Source: JALUUH01 sp964636675
GTDB taxonomy: Bacteria > Pseudomonadota > Gammaproteobacteria > S012-40
DNA length: 21,650 nucleotides
Assembly: GCA_964636675.1 (NCBI GenBank)
Contig: CAZWUO010000042.1
Coordinates: 1-21,650 of the forward strand
Direction of reading: 5' to 3'
Made by a program: the position numbers and the translations under genes. Shown piece after piece: positions 1 through 7,543 of this stretch (positions within the stretch are counted from its first letter, which is position 1; each line of letters begins with the position of its first letter). The notes under the pieces were generated by a model. The model was not told where the DNA came from. It was given only the letters and a program-made list of their open reading frames with translations, and did no database searches.

Positions 1-718
1 TTTGTACTGCTGATTTTAATTCTCGATACGCTATATATTGCAAACGACGATCAATGCTCAAGCTAACATCGACACCGGGAAGCGCCTCTTCAATCAAATC
101 GACCGCACGTATTACCCTGCCCAAGCGGTCTTTTACCACCCGCTGCTTCCCTGGATAAGCACTCAAACGAGTATCAAAAGCGAGCTCTACGCCTTCTTGT
201 CCTGCATCGTCTATATTATTGAAACCCACAACATGTGCGCTAATTTCGCCTTGCGGATAATAGCGCTTAAACTCTCGTTGCAAGGCAATCCCGGGAATAT
301 CTAAGTCTTGAATTTCTGTTGCTATCGAAGGATTAACTTGTCTTTTCAAATAAACAAATTCTTTAGTTTGTTTACTCCTCAATAGTTGCTGTAACTTAAA
401 GGTCGATTTACCCAGAATTTTAGCCAACGCGGGTAATCCAGGGTGTTGCAAATCAACTGCTTGAGGATCCGCCCATACCGAGTTTACCGGCGTACTGATA
501 GCCAACGCCTCGCCATTGCGATCTAATATCATCCCGCGATGTGCCGGCAATGAGATAACCCGCAAATGACGCGCATCGCCCTGCGCTTGCAAAAATTGAT
601 TATCGATAATTTGGATATTTAACGCTCGCCACGCCAAAAAAACGGCAGCGGAAACAATCAGCACTAATAATAAATGCACTCGCCACACATTGTTAGAATA
701 AGAAGATTGTTTGCTCAT
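1..718 (-). CDS. ftsI: Peptidoglycan transpeptidase FtsI (PBP3), N-terminal part
   Basis: FtsI is the septum-specific class B penicillin-binding protein that cross-links peptidoglycan at the division site, working with FtsW and the FtsQLB complex in the inner membrane. The reading frame begins at the ATG at 718 and stays open to the left edge, giving 239 codons, so the C-terminal transpeptidase domain with the active-site serine lies outside the window. I see a short cytoplasmic start (MSKQSSYSNNVW), one membrane anchor at about residues 14-30, the conserved RGMILDRNGEALAIS stretch near residue 60, then VWADP, and a pedestal-domain GQEGVELAFD stretch. The ATG overlaps the ftsL stop codon (ATGA), so translation is probably coupled. 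Gene order and motifs make the call secure; only the 3' part is missing. Confidence 0.96.
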   Translation of the reverse strand, partial: MSKQSSYSNNVWRVHLLLVLIVSAAVFLAWRALNIQIIDNQFLQAQGDARHLRVISLPAHRGMILDRNGEALAISTPVNSVWADPQAVDLQHPGLPALAKILGKSTFKLQQLLRSKQTKEFVYLKRQVNPSIATEIQDLDIPGIALQREFKRYYPQGEISAHVVGFNNIDDAGQEGVELAFDTRLSAYPGKQRVVKDRLGRVIRAVDLIEEALPGVDVSLSIDRRLQYIAYRELKSAVQ

Positions 719-1017
719 GGCCTAAGCCTTTCAATATCTTTCTGGCTAGGCAGCTCCATATTCAAGCGTTCTCTCGCCGCACGTTCAATCACGTTATGGG
801 TAGCAAATGTACTTTGCTCTAATTGCAATTGCCCCCACTCTATATTCATTTCATCACGCTCAAACTGCAAAGTTTGCAGCAAGGTAAATGATTTACGGTT
901 TAGATGTTTTGCATAAATAACTGCTACCGCAGAACCCATAATGGCAACGATTAATAATGCCAATACCCAAGAAAATTTTTGCTCGGCCATCTCTACCGTT
1001 TGCGCCTGAGCATTCAT
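715..1017 (-). CDS. ftsL: Cell division protein FtsL
   Basis: This is a 100-residue bitopic membrane protein and the expected third gene of the dcw cluster. FtsL joins FtsB and FtsQ in the periplasm to activate FtsWI during septation. The sequence shows a short cytoplasmic segment, one hydrophobic helix at about residues 16-36, and a periplasmic stretch of about 50 residues rich in Leu, Glu and Gln (QTLQFERDEMNIEWGQLQLE) that fits the FtsL coiled coil, followed by an ERAARERLNM stretch typical of the family. FtsL is poorly conserved, so position between rsmH and ftsI supports the call as much as sequence does. Its ATG overlaps the rsmH stop by one base (TAATG), and its stop overlaps the ftsI start by four bases, indicating a tightly coupled operon. 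Confidence 0.93.
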   Translation of the reverse strand: MNAQAQTVEMAEQKFSWVLALLIVAIMGSAVAVIYAKHLNRKSFTLLQTLQFERDEMNIEWGQLQLEQSTFATHNVIERAARERLNMELPSQKDIERLRP

Positions 1018-1982
1018 TAGGAAATACCCTTACTGTCCTTTGACGTAACAACGCCTCCTAACTTCTCAGCCACGCGCATTCGAGCGCTTCTTGAACGTGC
1101 ATTTTGTGCTTTTTCTTGTTGCACAGGTGCCACCATCTTCCCAAGTTTACGCAATACCGGTTGCAACATACTCGCGGGAACAGGCATATCGGGGAGGTAT
1201 TGATCGCCCTTGGCCTGTTGTTGAATAAACCGCTTTACAATTTGGTCTTCCAAGGAATGAAAGCTAATGACCACCAAACGACCACCAGGCGCTAACACAT
1301 CCACCGCCTGAGGCAAGACCTGCTCGAGCTCCTTTAGCTCTTGATTCACATAAATTCTAATGGCTTGAAAAGTTCGCGTAGCGGGATGTTTGCCCTTCTC
1401 CCAAGCGGGATGGGCATCGGATACGATTTTTGCAAGTTGCACAGTATTCACTATCGGGGCTACCGCACGTGATTGCACAATCGCGCGCGCGATGCGCTTT
1501 GCGTAACGCTCTTCACCGTATTCTTTAATAACTTTTACCAAGTCTCGTTCCCGTACTTTTGCTAGCCATTGTGCTGCGCTGATTCCGCTACTCGGGTTCA
1601 TGCGCATATCCAGTGGCCCTTGCTGACGAAAACTAAACCCCCTTTGTGCATTATCCAACTGCGGCGACGACACCCCATGGTCAAACAACACACCCTCTAC
1701 CTGGCCGAAAATCCCCCAAGACTGAGCTTGTATCGCTAAGTGATCAAACGAACTCTGTGCAATGGAAAAACGACTGTCTTCTCCCATCCGCTCCTGCGCA
1801 AACTGCAAGGCCTCAGGATCTTTATCCAACGCGAACAACTTTCCTTGTGGCCCTAGATGATCCATGATCATTCTTGAATGACCGCCACGTCCAAAAGTGC
1901 AATCTATATAGATACCCTTTTTTTTAATATTAAGTGCTTGTACTGCTTCCTCAAGCAGCACCGAAATATGCAAACTTTCCAT
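1017..1982 (-). CDS. rsmH: 16S rRNA (cytosine(1402)-N(4))-methyltransferase RsmH
   Basis: RsmH (formerly MraW) uses S-adenosylmethionine to methylate N4 of C1402 in the P site of 16S rRNA. The 321-residue length is normal for the family. The start MESLHISVLLEEAVQAL and the SAM-binding motif IDCTFGRGGHS (about residues 26-36) are diagnostic, as are FDHGVSSPQLDNAQRGFSFR, the GPLDMRM element, and VVISFHSLEDQIVKRF in the C-terminal third. The start ATG has a GGTGAG-type ribosome binding site about 12 bases upstream, which is rather far. The gene is not directly abutted to mraZ: a 210-base gap precedes it and carries its own candidate promoter. It is followed without a gap by ftsL. Confidence 0.97.
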   Translation of the reverse strand: MESLHISVLLEEAVQALNIKKKGIYIDCTFGRGGHSRMIMDHLGPQGKLFALDKDPEALQFAQERMGEDSRFSIAQSSFDHLAIQAQSWGIFGQVEGVLFDHGVSSPQLDNAQRGFSFRQQGPLDMRMNPSSGISAAQWLAKVRERDLVKVIKEYGEERYAKRIARAIVQSRAVAPIVNTVQLAKIVSDAHPAWEKGKHPATRTFQAIRIYVNQELKELEQVLPQAVDVLAPGGRLVVISFHSLEDQIVKRFIQQQAKGDQYLPDMPVPASMLQPVLRKLGKMVAPVQQEKAQNARSRSARMRVAEKLGGVVTSKDSKGIS

Positions 1983-2021
1983 GTAACGACTTAGCTCACC
2001 TTTGATTTGTCCGACTAATGC

Positions 2022-2050
2022 GTTATAAAGTGCTCATTTGCACGTGTAAA
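2022..2050 (-). promoter_or_regulatory. Candidate sigma-70 promoter for rsmH-ftsL-ftsI
   Basis: Inside the 210-base gap between mraZ and rsmH, the minus strand reads TTTACA (2050-2045), a 17-base spacer, then TATAAC (2027-2022). Both hexamers are close to consensus and the spacing is ideal. Transcription would start near 2015, about 33 bases upstream of the rsmH ATG. This is sequence evidence only; no transcript data are available. Confidence 0.5.
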
Positions 2051-2192
2051 CTCCGCGCTTTTTCCTTGTTCTCGAACAAATCAAACGCAATCTGAGCCGT
2101 TACTATTACGTTTTAAAATGACGCTGAGTGTTTACCTTTCCATAGTGAGTACATCTATTGACAGATTCCATCAATATAATAGGGTTGATGCA

Positions 2193-2645
2193 CTAGAGCG
2201 AAAAATCACCTAGTTCGCTAGGTACATCCTTTAAATCTAAGCCTTCCTCTTTCCACTCACTAATATTCTTATCCCAAGCACTGTCATTCCAGATTTCAAA
2301 CTTATTACCTTGTCCAATAAGGATTACGTTTTTATCCATATTGGCGAACTCGCGTAAAGCAGGGGCAACAAGTAAACGACCACTAGCGTCCATTTCTAGC
2401 TCCGTCGCATAACCCAACAAGAGGCGTTGTAATTTTCGGGTTTGGCGATTAAAACTGGGTAGCCGGGTCAACTTTTCTTCTACAACTTCCCATTCATTCA
2501 GGGTATATAAGAGTAAACAAGCCTCAGGATCCGCGGTCATAACCACCCGCCCAGCACTCACATCTTTAATTTTTTGACGGTAACGAGCGGGCATGGCCAA
2601 ACGACCTTTAGCATCCAAACTTAAATTGCTCACCCCAAGAAACAA
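2193..2645 (-). CDS. mraZ: Transcriptional regulator MraZ
   Basis: MraZ is an AbrB-fold DNA-binding protein that forms ring oligomers and represses the dcw operon by binding repeated boxes in its own leader. The 150-residue protein has both family DxxxR motifs, DAKGR (residues 11-15) and DASGR (residues 86-90), one in each of the two MraZ half-domains. I place the start at the TTG at 2645. A TGA lies in frame immediately upstream, there is an AGGTG ribosome binding site at a suitable distance, and MFLGVSNLSLD aligns with the MFRGA start of the family. It heads the minus-strand division cluster; its promoter and MraZ boxes are directly upstream. The weak TTG start may keep MraZ levels low. Confidence 0.96.
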   Translation of the reverse strand: MFLGVSNLSLDAKGRLAMPARYRQKIKDVSAGRVVMTADPEACLLLYTLNEWEVVEEKLTRLPSFNRQTRKLQRLLLGYATELEMDASGRLLVAPALREFANMDKNVILIGQGNKFEIWNDSAWDKNISEWKEEGLDLKDVPSELGDFSL

Positions 2646-2675
2646 TCAATCACCTTTCACTGCTCTTTATAAAAA

Positions 2676-2700
2676 CCCACAATCATACACAATCACCCAC
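2676..2700 (-). promoter_or_regulatory. MraZ-binding repeat (three MraZ boxes)
   Basis: Reading the minus strand from 2700 down, three 10-base units follow one another: GTGGGTGATT, GTGTATGATT and GTGGGTTTTT. The first and third carry the TGGG core known from MraZ boxes; the middle one is degenerate at the core. The 10-base period puts them on one face of the helix, as known for MraZ operators. They begin right where transcription from the promoter at 2709-2737 should start, so MraZ bound here would block its own promoter. Confidence 0.75.
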
Positions 2701-2708
2701 TTTACTAC

Positions 2709-2737
2709 ACTATAGATACCCGCTGACATGGCGTCAA
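2709..2737 (-). promoter_or_regulatory. mraZ (dcw operon) sigma-70 promoter
   Basis: The minus strand carries TTGACG (2737-2732), a 17-base spacer, and TATAGT (2714-2709). This is a near-consensus sigma-70 promoter placed directly upstream of the MraZ boxes and about 64 bases from the TTG start of mraZ. The start site is expected near 2702. Confidence 0.72.
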
Positions 2738-3143
2738 GGCGATTAGTCAAAAAAGTGTCATACCACCACCTGTGAATAAAACACCGCCAAAGCATAAGAG
2801 GATTCTAGAGTATTTTTATATTAATCATGCTCTTACAGATTATTTAGCTGAAAAAAACGCGGTATATAGAGCGATCAAAAAACCCGCATTACGCATTTTC
2901 ACGATGAGCCGATTATAAATTTTGCTTGCTGCATCAAGAGCTTGCAGAAGCTCTCGTGATTCAGTTTTTTTTGTTAAACTAGCGATTAATTAACGCATTA
3001 TTTTTATCGCTGCCAGGGAAGATTTTGTCACCTGATTAAGACAGGAGAAATACGGTTTGACTGTTTCAAATAAGCGACAAATTTCCAACATGTGCGCCCC
3101 AAGAATTTTCGAACCTCAGCAATAAACCCATAAAAGGATCATC
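2738..3143. other. Divergent intergenic region between mraZ and the deacetylase gene
   Basis: About 400 bases with no convincing coding frame. The left end serves the mraZ promoter. A hairpin followed by a T run lies at 2933-2972. The last 130 bases must carry the promoter of the plus-strand deacetylase gene, but I do not see a clear consensus pair there. I looked for an RNase P RNA, which lies near mraZ in some relatives, and saw nothing of the right length or structure. Confidence 0.5.
2933..2972 (+). terminator. Orphan terminator-like hairpin
   Basis: AGAGCTT (2937-2943), loop GCAG and AAGCTCT (2948-2954) form a perfect 7-bp stem. An outer ATCA/TGAT extension has a two-base bulge on the right side. 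Eight T residues follow at 2965-2972. On the plus strand this looks like an intrinsic terminator, but no plus-strand gene precedes it in the gap, so what it would terminate is unclear. Confidence 0.4.
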
Positions 3144-4070
3144 ATGCGTATTGCATTGATATCTCACCCAGATTGCCTGCTTCACGACATGGGTCTAGAC
3201 CACCCCGAATGTGCACAACGATTAAGCACCATCAACGAGCTTATAAACTCAAGCTCACATCTGAGCGCTAAAGTCCGGCATTACCAAGCGCCACTCGTTA
3301 GTACCGCAAAATTGCTGGCAACGCATAAAAAGGCCTACATCGACTCTATCTTTAAATTGGCTCCGCAAACCCAAGGCGTGGTAAACATTGACCCAGATAC
3401 CGTAATGAACAAGCATACCTTAAATGCCGCACAGCGCGCTGCAGGTGCCATAATTTATGCGGTAGACTTGGTAATGAAACGCGAGCATCACGCCGCATTC
3501 TGTAATATCCGGCCACCTGGGCATCATGCCGAATATGCCCGAGCCATGGGATTTTGTTTTTTTAACAACATTGCAGTTGGGGTAAAACATGCATTAGATA
3601 CATGGTCAATACAGCGAATTGCCATCATCGATTTTGACGTACACCACGGCAACGGTACGGAAGACATTTTCAAAGATGAACCCAGGGTTTTACTTTGCTC
3701 TACTTTTCAACATCCGCTTTATCCATACACAGGCGTGGAAACACAGAATAATCACAGCGTCAATATTCCGCTCGCAGCCGGAACCAATGGAAGCGACTAT
3801 CGCGCGCTTTTTAAGCGTAAGCTTATTCCAAAACTCGATGCCTTTTCACCCCAGCTAGTTTTCATTTCAGCCGGATTTGATGGGCACAAAGAAGACCCTC
3901 TGGCTAATTTAAACCTGACTGAAGATGACTATGCATGGATAACAAAAAAGATTAAACATATTGCCGATAAACATGCCGCCGGAAGAATTATCTCAAGCCT
4001 GGAAGGAGGCTATGCGCTCGATGCATTAGCACGTAGCGTTAGCGCGCATATTGCAGCACTTTGCAACTAA
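3144..4070 (+). CDS. Class II histone deacetylase-like amidohydrolase
   Basis: This is a 308-residue zinc-dependent deacetylase-fold protein of the HDAC/acetylpolyamine amidohydrolase/AcuC superfamily. Visible signatures are the N-terminal HDMGLDHPECAQRL, RPPGHHAE with the His127-His128 pair, MGFCFFNN, IDFDVHHGNGTE with probable zinc ligands Asp165 and His167, SAGFDGH with the third ligand Asp246, and EGGY with the transition-state tyrosine Tyr290. All catalytic residues are present, so it should be active. The natural substrate in bacteria is usually unknown and may be acetylated small molecules, polyamines or protein lysines. An AAGGA ribosome binding site precedes the ATG by six bases. A histidine phosphatase follows 24 bases downstream, probably in the same transcript. 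Confidence 0.93.
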   Translation: MRIALISHPDCLLHDMGLDHPECAQRLSTINELINSSSHLSAKVRHYQAPLVSTAKLLATHKKAYIDSIFKLAPQTQGVVNIDPDTVMNKHTLNAAQRAAGAIIYAVDLVMKREHHAAFCNIRPPGHHAEYARAMGFCFFNNIAVGVKHALDTWSIQRIAIIDFDVHHGNGTEDIFKDEPRVLLCSTFQHPLYPYTGVETQNNHSVNIPLAAGTNGSDYRALFKRKLIPKLDAFSPQLVFISAGFDGHKEDPLANLNLTEDDYAWITKKIKHIADKHAAGRIISSLEGGYALDALARSVSAHIAALCN

Positions 4071-4094
4071 CGACCACCCGCAAAAAAGGAATAC

Positions 4095-4670
4095 ATGAAA
4101 ATTATACTCGTAAGACATGGCAAACCCACGTATGACCTGCGCACAAAAGTAGCGCCAAAATCACTCAAGAACCTGGCGGAAGCCTATGACTCAGCCGGGA
4201 TAGAAAATGCTAGTCATCCCTCTGCAGAACTATGTCAACTCATTCAATCATCATCTAAAATTTTCACGAGTGATTTACCCCGCTCCGTGGAATCAGCGGC
4301 ACGTTTATCCCAAAAACCCAGCACTAGCTCGCCCCTGTTTCGCGAGATCCCCGTGCCTTATGCCATTCCATACCCCTTTCCATTGCGCGCAATTTCTTGG
4401 GCGGTTATTGGCCGAATACTTTGGTACCTCGGTTATACCGGCGGCATTGAATCCCGCACTCAGGCACGCAACCGTGCCACTCAAGCTGCTCGACAACTCA
4501 TCACCCACGCCAATGATAAAGGCCCCGTGGCGCTCATCGGCCATGGTGTAATGAATATGTTTATTGCAAAAAGTTTAACGCAGCACGGCTGGCATAGCCC
4601 GAAAAAAATGACACCCCATCACTGGAGTTGGTTGGTATTTCAAAATAATTTTGAAGAATCTAAGCGCTGA
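4095..4670 (+). CDS. Histidine phosphatase superfamily protein
   Basis: This 191-residue protein belongs to the phosphoglycerate-mutase-like histidine phosphatases. The N-terminal ILVRHGK supplies the RHG triad with nucleophile His8. SDLPRS (about residues 59-64) supplies the second arginine, and IGHGVMN supplies the second catalytic histidine, His150. These residues are those that form and stabilise the phosphohistidine intermediate in the family. No signal peptide is seen, so it should be cytosolic. The substrate cannot be told from sequence; family members act on sugar phosphates, nucleotides or phosphohistidine. It starts 24 bases after the deacetylase with its own AAGGA site, so the two are likely co-transcribed. 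It ends 84 bases before the convergent GT41 gene, and no clear terminator is seen between them. Confidence 0.85.
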   Translation: MKIILVRHGKPTYDLRTKVAPKSLKNLAEAYDSAGIENASHPSAELCQLIQSSSKIFTSDLPRSVESAARLSQKPSTSSPLFREIPVPYAIPYPFPLRAISWAVIGRILWYLGYTGGIESRTQARNRATQAARQLITHANDKGPVALIGHGVMNMFIAKSLTQHGWHSPKKMTPHHWSWLVFQNNFEESKR

Positions 4671-4754
4671 AATAAATACATCAAGATACATCGGGTACAC
4701 CACTCATGTTATCTTTGTCCAACAATGTAAAGTAAGTTCCCACAAATAGCACAC

Positions 4755-6608
4755 TCAGTTGCAAATAGGTTTTTTGGTAACTGCTAAATATTCTGCTTCT
4801 AGTTTTTGGGTAAACCGTTTTCCATTCGTCAGCTCAGAGTCGCGCATTCTGCTGCGCAGAGATTTGCGTAACTCGGCCAAACGGCTTAAATCGTGCGCAA
4901 GTTTGATGGCGTTCTTTATATATTCATTTTTTGAATAAGCAACGAATGCGTCTAGGTTTAGCGCCTTTAATATACTCATACTTACCCGACTAACATGCGT
5001 ATTGCCCGCACGAGTGATTACCGGCACACCCATCCATAAAGATTCGCAAGTCGTCGTCGTTCCATTATAGGGAAAAGTATCCAAGCTTATATCAACCAGG
5101 TTATATAAACCCAGTGCTGCATAATTCGTAGCGACATACGGGGTCAATATGATGTTCTCTTGAGCCACACCACAGCGATCAAATTGCTGTAATAGTAGAC
5201 TTTTTGCTCGCTCATCAGAAAATACCTTAGCGCGTAAAATTAAACGACTAGAGGGCAAAGCATTTAATATCTCTGACCAGGCCTCCACAATATCGCTATT
5301 TATTTTCATTGAATTATTGAAACAGCCAAACGTCACATACTCATTTTGATATGCAGGTAATGCACTCACTGGGGGACAATCGGACTCGGGACGAAAACAT
5401 AAAAAACACCCCGCCAAACGCAGCAGCGACTCACTATAGTATTGATCTGTTTTGCCTGGAGGGTCGGTAATTTCATCGGTAATGCGATAATCGACGGTGG
5501 GCAAACCCGTGGTATTAGGGTAACCTAAATAAGTCATTTGAATCGGCGCTGGTTTTTTGGCAAATACCATTAGTCTATTTCCGTCGGTATGACCTGCAAG
5601 ATCCACTAATATATCGATAACATCATTTCTGATTAAATCAAAGAGTTTATTATCATCGAGCTCCTTTACTGAATTCCATTCGTCAAAAAACGGCTTAAGT
5701 CTTGTCGTTACAGGGTCTTCCACTTCACGATTGAAATAAGCAATGATTGCAAATTTATTTTTATCATGACACTCAAGAATTGGCTCGATAAATCGAGCAA
5801 CGGCATGCTCTCGAAAATCGGGCGATAAATAGCCGATACGTAATTTTTTATTTTGCTTTAGCCGCTGAGATTCACTTTTTTTTTCATTAACCAGTGATTC
5901 GCAGTTTAACAACGTCGCATGACTTCCCCATTTGAAATGAATTTTTGCAATTTTTTCTGCAGAAGCCTTGAAATCATAGTTTAGCAAAGAAGGAATAATA
6001 TGATCTTCGGAGGTCACTTTCCGCGCTGCAAAGTTATTTTCTTTTTCCGTGGCTGGCTTCAGCGAAGAGGACAAGCTCGCCAAACGTTTGCAAAACTGAT
6101 TTGTTTCAGGAAAATCATCGAGACGAGATAACATCCTCAAATAATCGCTGGCACAGGTACTAAAAATGGGATTTAATTCACAGGCGATACGGTGATGCCG
6201 CTCACTCAACTCTGCTTCATTGAGTCGTCTAGCAAGAATAGCAAGATTGCAATGAGCCAATAAGTGGCGAGGGTTTATATGCAAGGCGTGAAGATAAGAT
6301 TCTTGCGCCTTTTGAAATTCTTGATTGTCTTTATATACAATCCCAAGATTATAAAAAATCTCAGCATTGCTATCCCCAGCGAGCGATCCCGCCTGCTTAA
6401 GCAATTCAATAGCCTTGCTCAGCTGTCCTTGTTTATATTTCACAAGCCCCAAATAATGGATACTATCGAGGTGCTGTGGAACAAGCTCTAATACTTTTTC
6501 ATAATATTTTTGCGCAAGATCAAACTGTGTTTGCGCTTGATATTTTACGGCACGAGAAAAAAGATTAGACAGATATGCAAGCTGTTCAGAACTAATATCG
6601 TGAGTCAC
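4755..6608 (-). CDS. TPR and GT41 (O-GlcNAc transferase/SPINDLY-like) glycosyltransferase
   Basis: This 617-residue protein joins a TPR region to a GT41 glycosyltransferase domain. About three to four TPR units occupy residues 10-150 (for example YYEKVLELVPQHLDSIHYLG and AQESYLHALHINPRHLLAHC). A linker follows, then the catalytic part from about 255 to 610. There I see LRIGYLSPDFREHAVARF with the conserved histidine His268, DLAGHTDGNRL, YLGYPNTTGLPTVDYRITD, FGCFNNSMKI with a lysine in the place of the nucleotide-contacting lysine of human OGT, and TFPYNGTTTTCESLWMGVPVIT. Enzymes of this family transfer GlcNAc, fucose or another sugar to Ser/Thr of proteins; the donor and target here are unknown. 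The start is a GTG with a GGAG site 8 bases upstream. There is no signal peptide, so it should be cytoplasmic. It is transcribed alone. Confidence 0.92.
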   Translation of the reverse strand: MTHDISSEQLAYLSNLFSRAVKYQAQTQFDLAQKYYEKVLELVPQHLDSIHYLGLVKYKQGQLSKAIELLKQAGSLAGDSNAEIFYNLGIVYKDNQEFQKAQESYLHALHINPRHLLAHCNLAILARRLNEAELSERHHRIACELNPIFSTCASDYLRMLSRLDDFPETNQFCKRLASLSSSLKPATEKENNFAARKVTSEDHIIPSLLNYDFKASAEKIAKIHFKWGSHATLLNCESLVNEKKSESQRLKQNKKLRIGYLSPDFREHAVARFIEPILECHDKNKFAIIAYFNREVEDPVTTRLKPFFDEWNSVKELDDNKLFDLIRNDVIDILVDLAGHTDGNRLMVFAKKPAPIQMTYLGYPNTTGLPTVDYRITDEITDPPGKTDQYYSESLLRLAGCFLCFRPESDCPPVSALPAYQNEYVTFGCFNNSMKINSDIVEAWSEILNALPSSRLILRAKVFSDERAKSLLLQQFDRCGVAQENIILTPYVATNYAALGLYNLVDISLDTFPYNGTTTTCESLWMGVPVITRAGNTHVSRVSMSILKALNLDAFVAYSKNEYIKNAIKLAHDLSRLAELRKSLRSRMRDSELTNGKRFTQKLEAEYLAVTKKPICN

Positions 6609-6716
6609 GCAAAGTACTCCATCAACAGAGTATTAATCCTAAATTCCTTGATCTATAACGCCACGGGTATACACCACCACAAACGCACACTTCAGCTCGT
6701 TCAACGGCGGATTCTA

Positions 6717-6748
6717 GGTTAATGGACTATAAGGTTAATGGACTACTT
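6717..6748. repeat. 16-base tandem duplication upstream of the GT41 gene
   Basis: GGTTAATGGACTATAA at 6717-6732 is followed directly by GGTTAATGGACTACTT at 6733-6748; 13 of the first 13 bases match. It lies just after the gspN stop, between two minus-strand genes. It may be simple slippage or a pair of binding half-sites. Confidence 0.6.
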
Positions 6749-6754
6749 GCAACA

Positions 6755-7543
6755 CTACTGCACAAAAAACCCAAAATCCGCAATATTTCCGGTATTGGTC
6801 ACATCGATTTTTCCATCAGCCCCCGCGCGGCCCAGCATGTTAAGCGCACGTGCTAAAGAACTATTACGCCCATCACGCGCGGCAAATTTTCCACTAAACT
6901 GATACACACCGGCAGCGTCAAGTGTTAATAAACCCGTTGCGTCCAAGGGGCCACCGCCGTCTTTCAATTGCGCACTAATTCCATCATCAGCGGTTGTTAT
7001 ATCTACGGCTAAATCACCAAGTTGTAATTTCTGCGGGAACTCAGAAGCAGCCCCATTCCATGCCACACGGCCTTCCGCATAGGTTAACTTATTATCCACC
7101 AGCTCTAGCTCTGATAAATTAAAACCAAATTGTCCACCCAACTTAATCGCAGGAATTTTTAACAGTCCGAGCAAATCACTGGCCGCCAACCGCCCTTTAA
7201 CATCCGTTAGTTGAACTCCGCCAAACACAGACCGAGAAACATTCGCTTGCAGCTGTCCATCATTATTGCGCACACTCAGCCAAACAGACAGGTTACCGAT
7301 TAACAAAGCAGCAGGCTCTAGCTCCCAACGCACGTCGGTAAACATCCGCCCACCGATTATAGCCGCCGCCGCTTGCCCCTCCCAGAACGTCCCATCAACA
7401 TCAAAAACCTTAAAGGATGCATTATTATTATCTATACTAGACTCCACTGCACTAACCACATAAATGGCAGGTATCTGCGTGACTAAGAAAAATAAATACG
7501 CAACTACACCAACAACAGAAAACTTAATTACTTTACGCTTCAT
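6755..7543 (-). CDS. gspN: Type II secretion system protein GspN
   Basis: GspN is a bitopic inner-membrane component found in a subset of type II secretion systems. This 262-residue protein has a membrane anchor at about residues 7-29 (FSVVGVVAYLFFLVTQIPAIYVV) followed by a periplasmic domain rich in beta strands, with family-like features such as VFDVDGTFWEGQAA and DVRWELEPAALLIGNLSVWL. The length fits the family (about 250 residues). It is the last gene of the gsp block and overlaps the end of gspM by four bases (ATGA). The known role of GspN is minor or accessory. No hairpin follows it within the 146-base gap to the GT41 gene, so some readthrough is possible. Confidence 0.88.
   Translation of the reverse strand: MKRKVIKFSVVGVVAYLFFLVTQIPAIYVVSAVESSIDNNNASFKVFDVDGTFWEGQAAAAIIGGRMFTDVRWELEPAALLIGNLSVWLSVRNNDGQLQANVSRSVFGGVQLTDVKGRLAASDLLGLLKIPAIKLGGQFGFNLSELELVDNKLTYAEGRVAWNGAASEFPQKLQLGDLAVDITTADDGISAQLKDGGGPLDATGLLTLDAAGVYQFSGKFAARDGRNSSLARALNMLGRAGADGKIDVTNTGNIADFGFFVQ

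Noticed and set aside
2740..3130. RNase P RNA upstream of mraZ as in some pseudomonads
   Set aside because: The gap is too short and I see none of its conserved elements.
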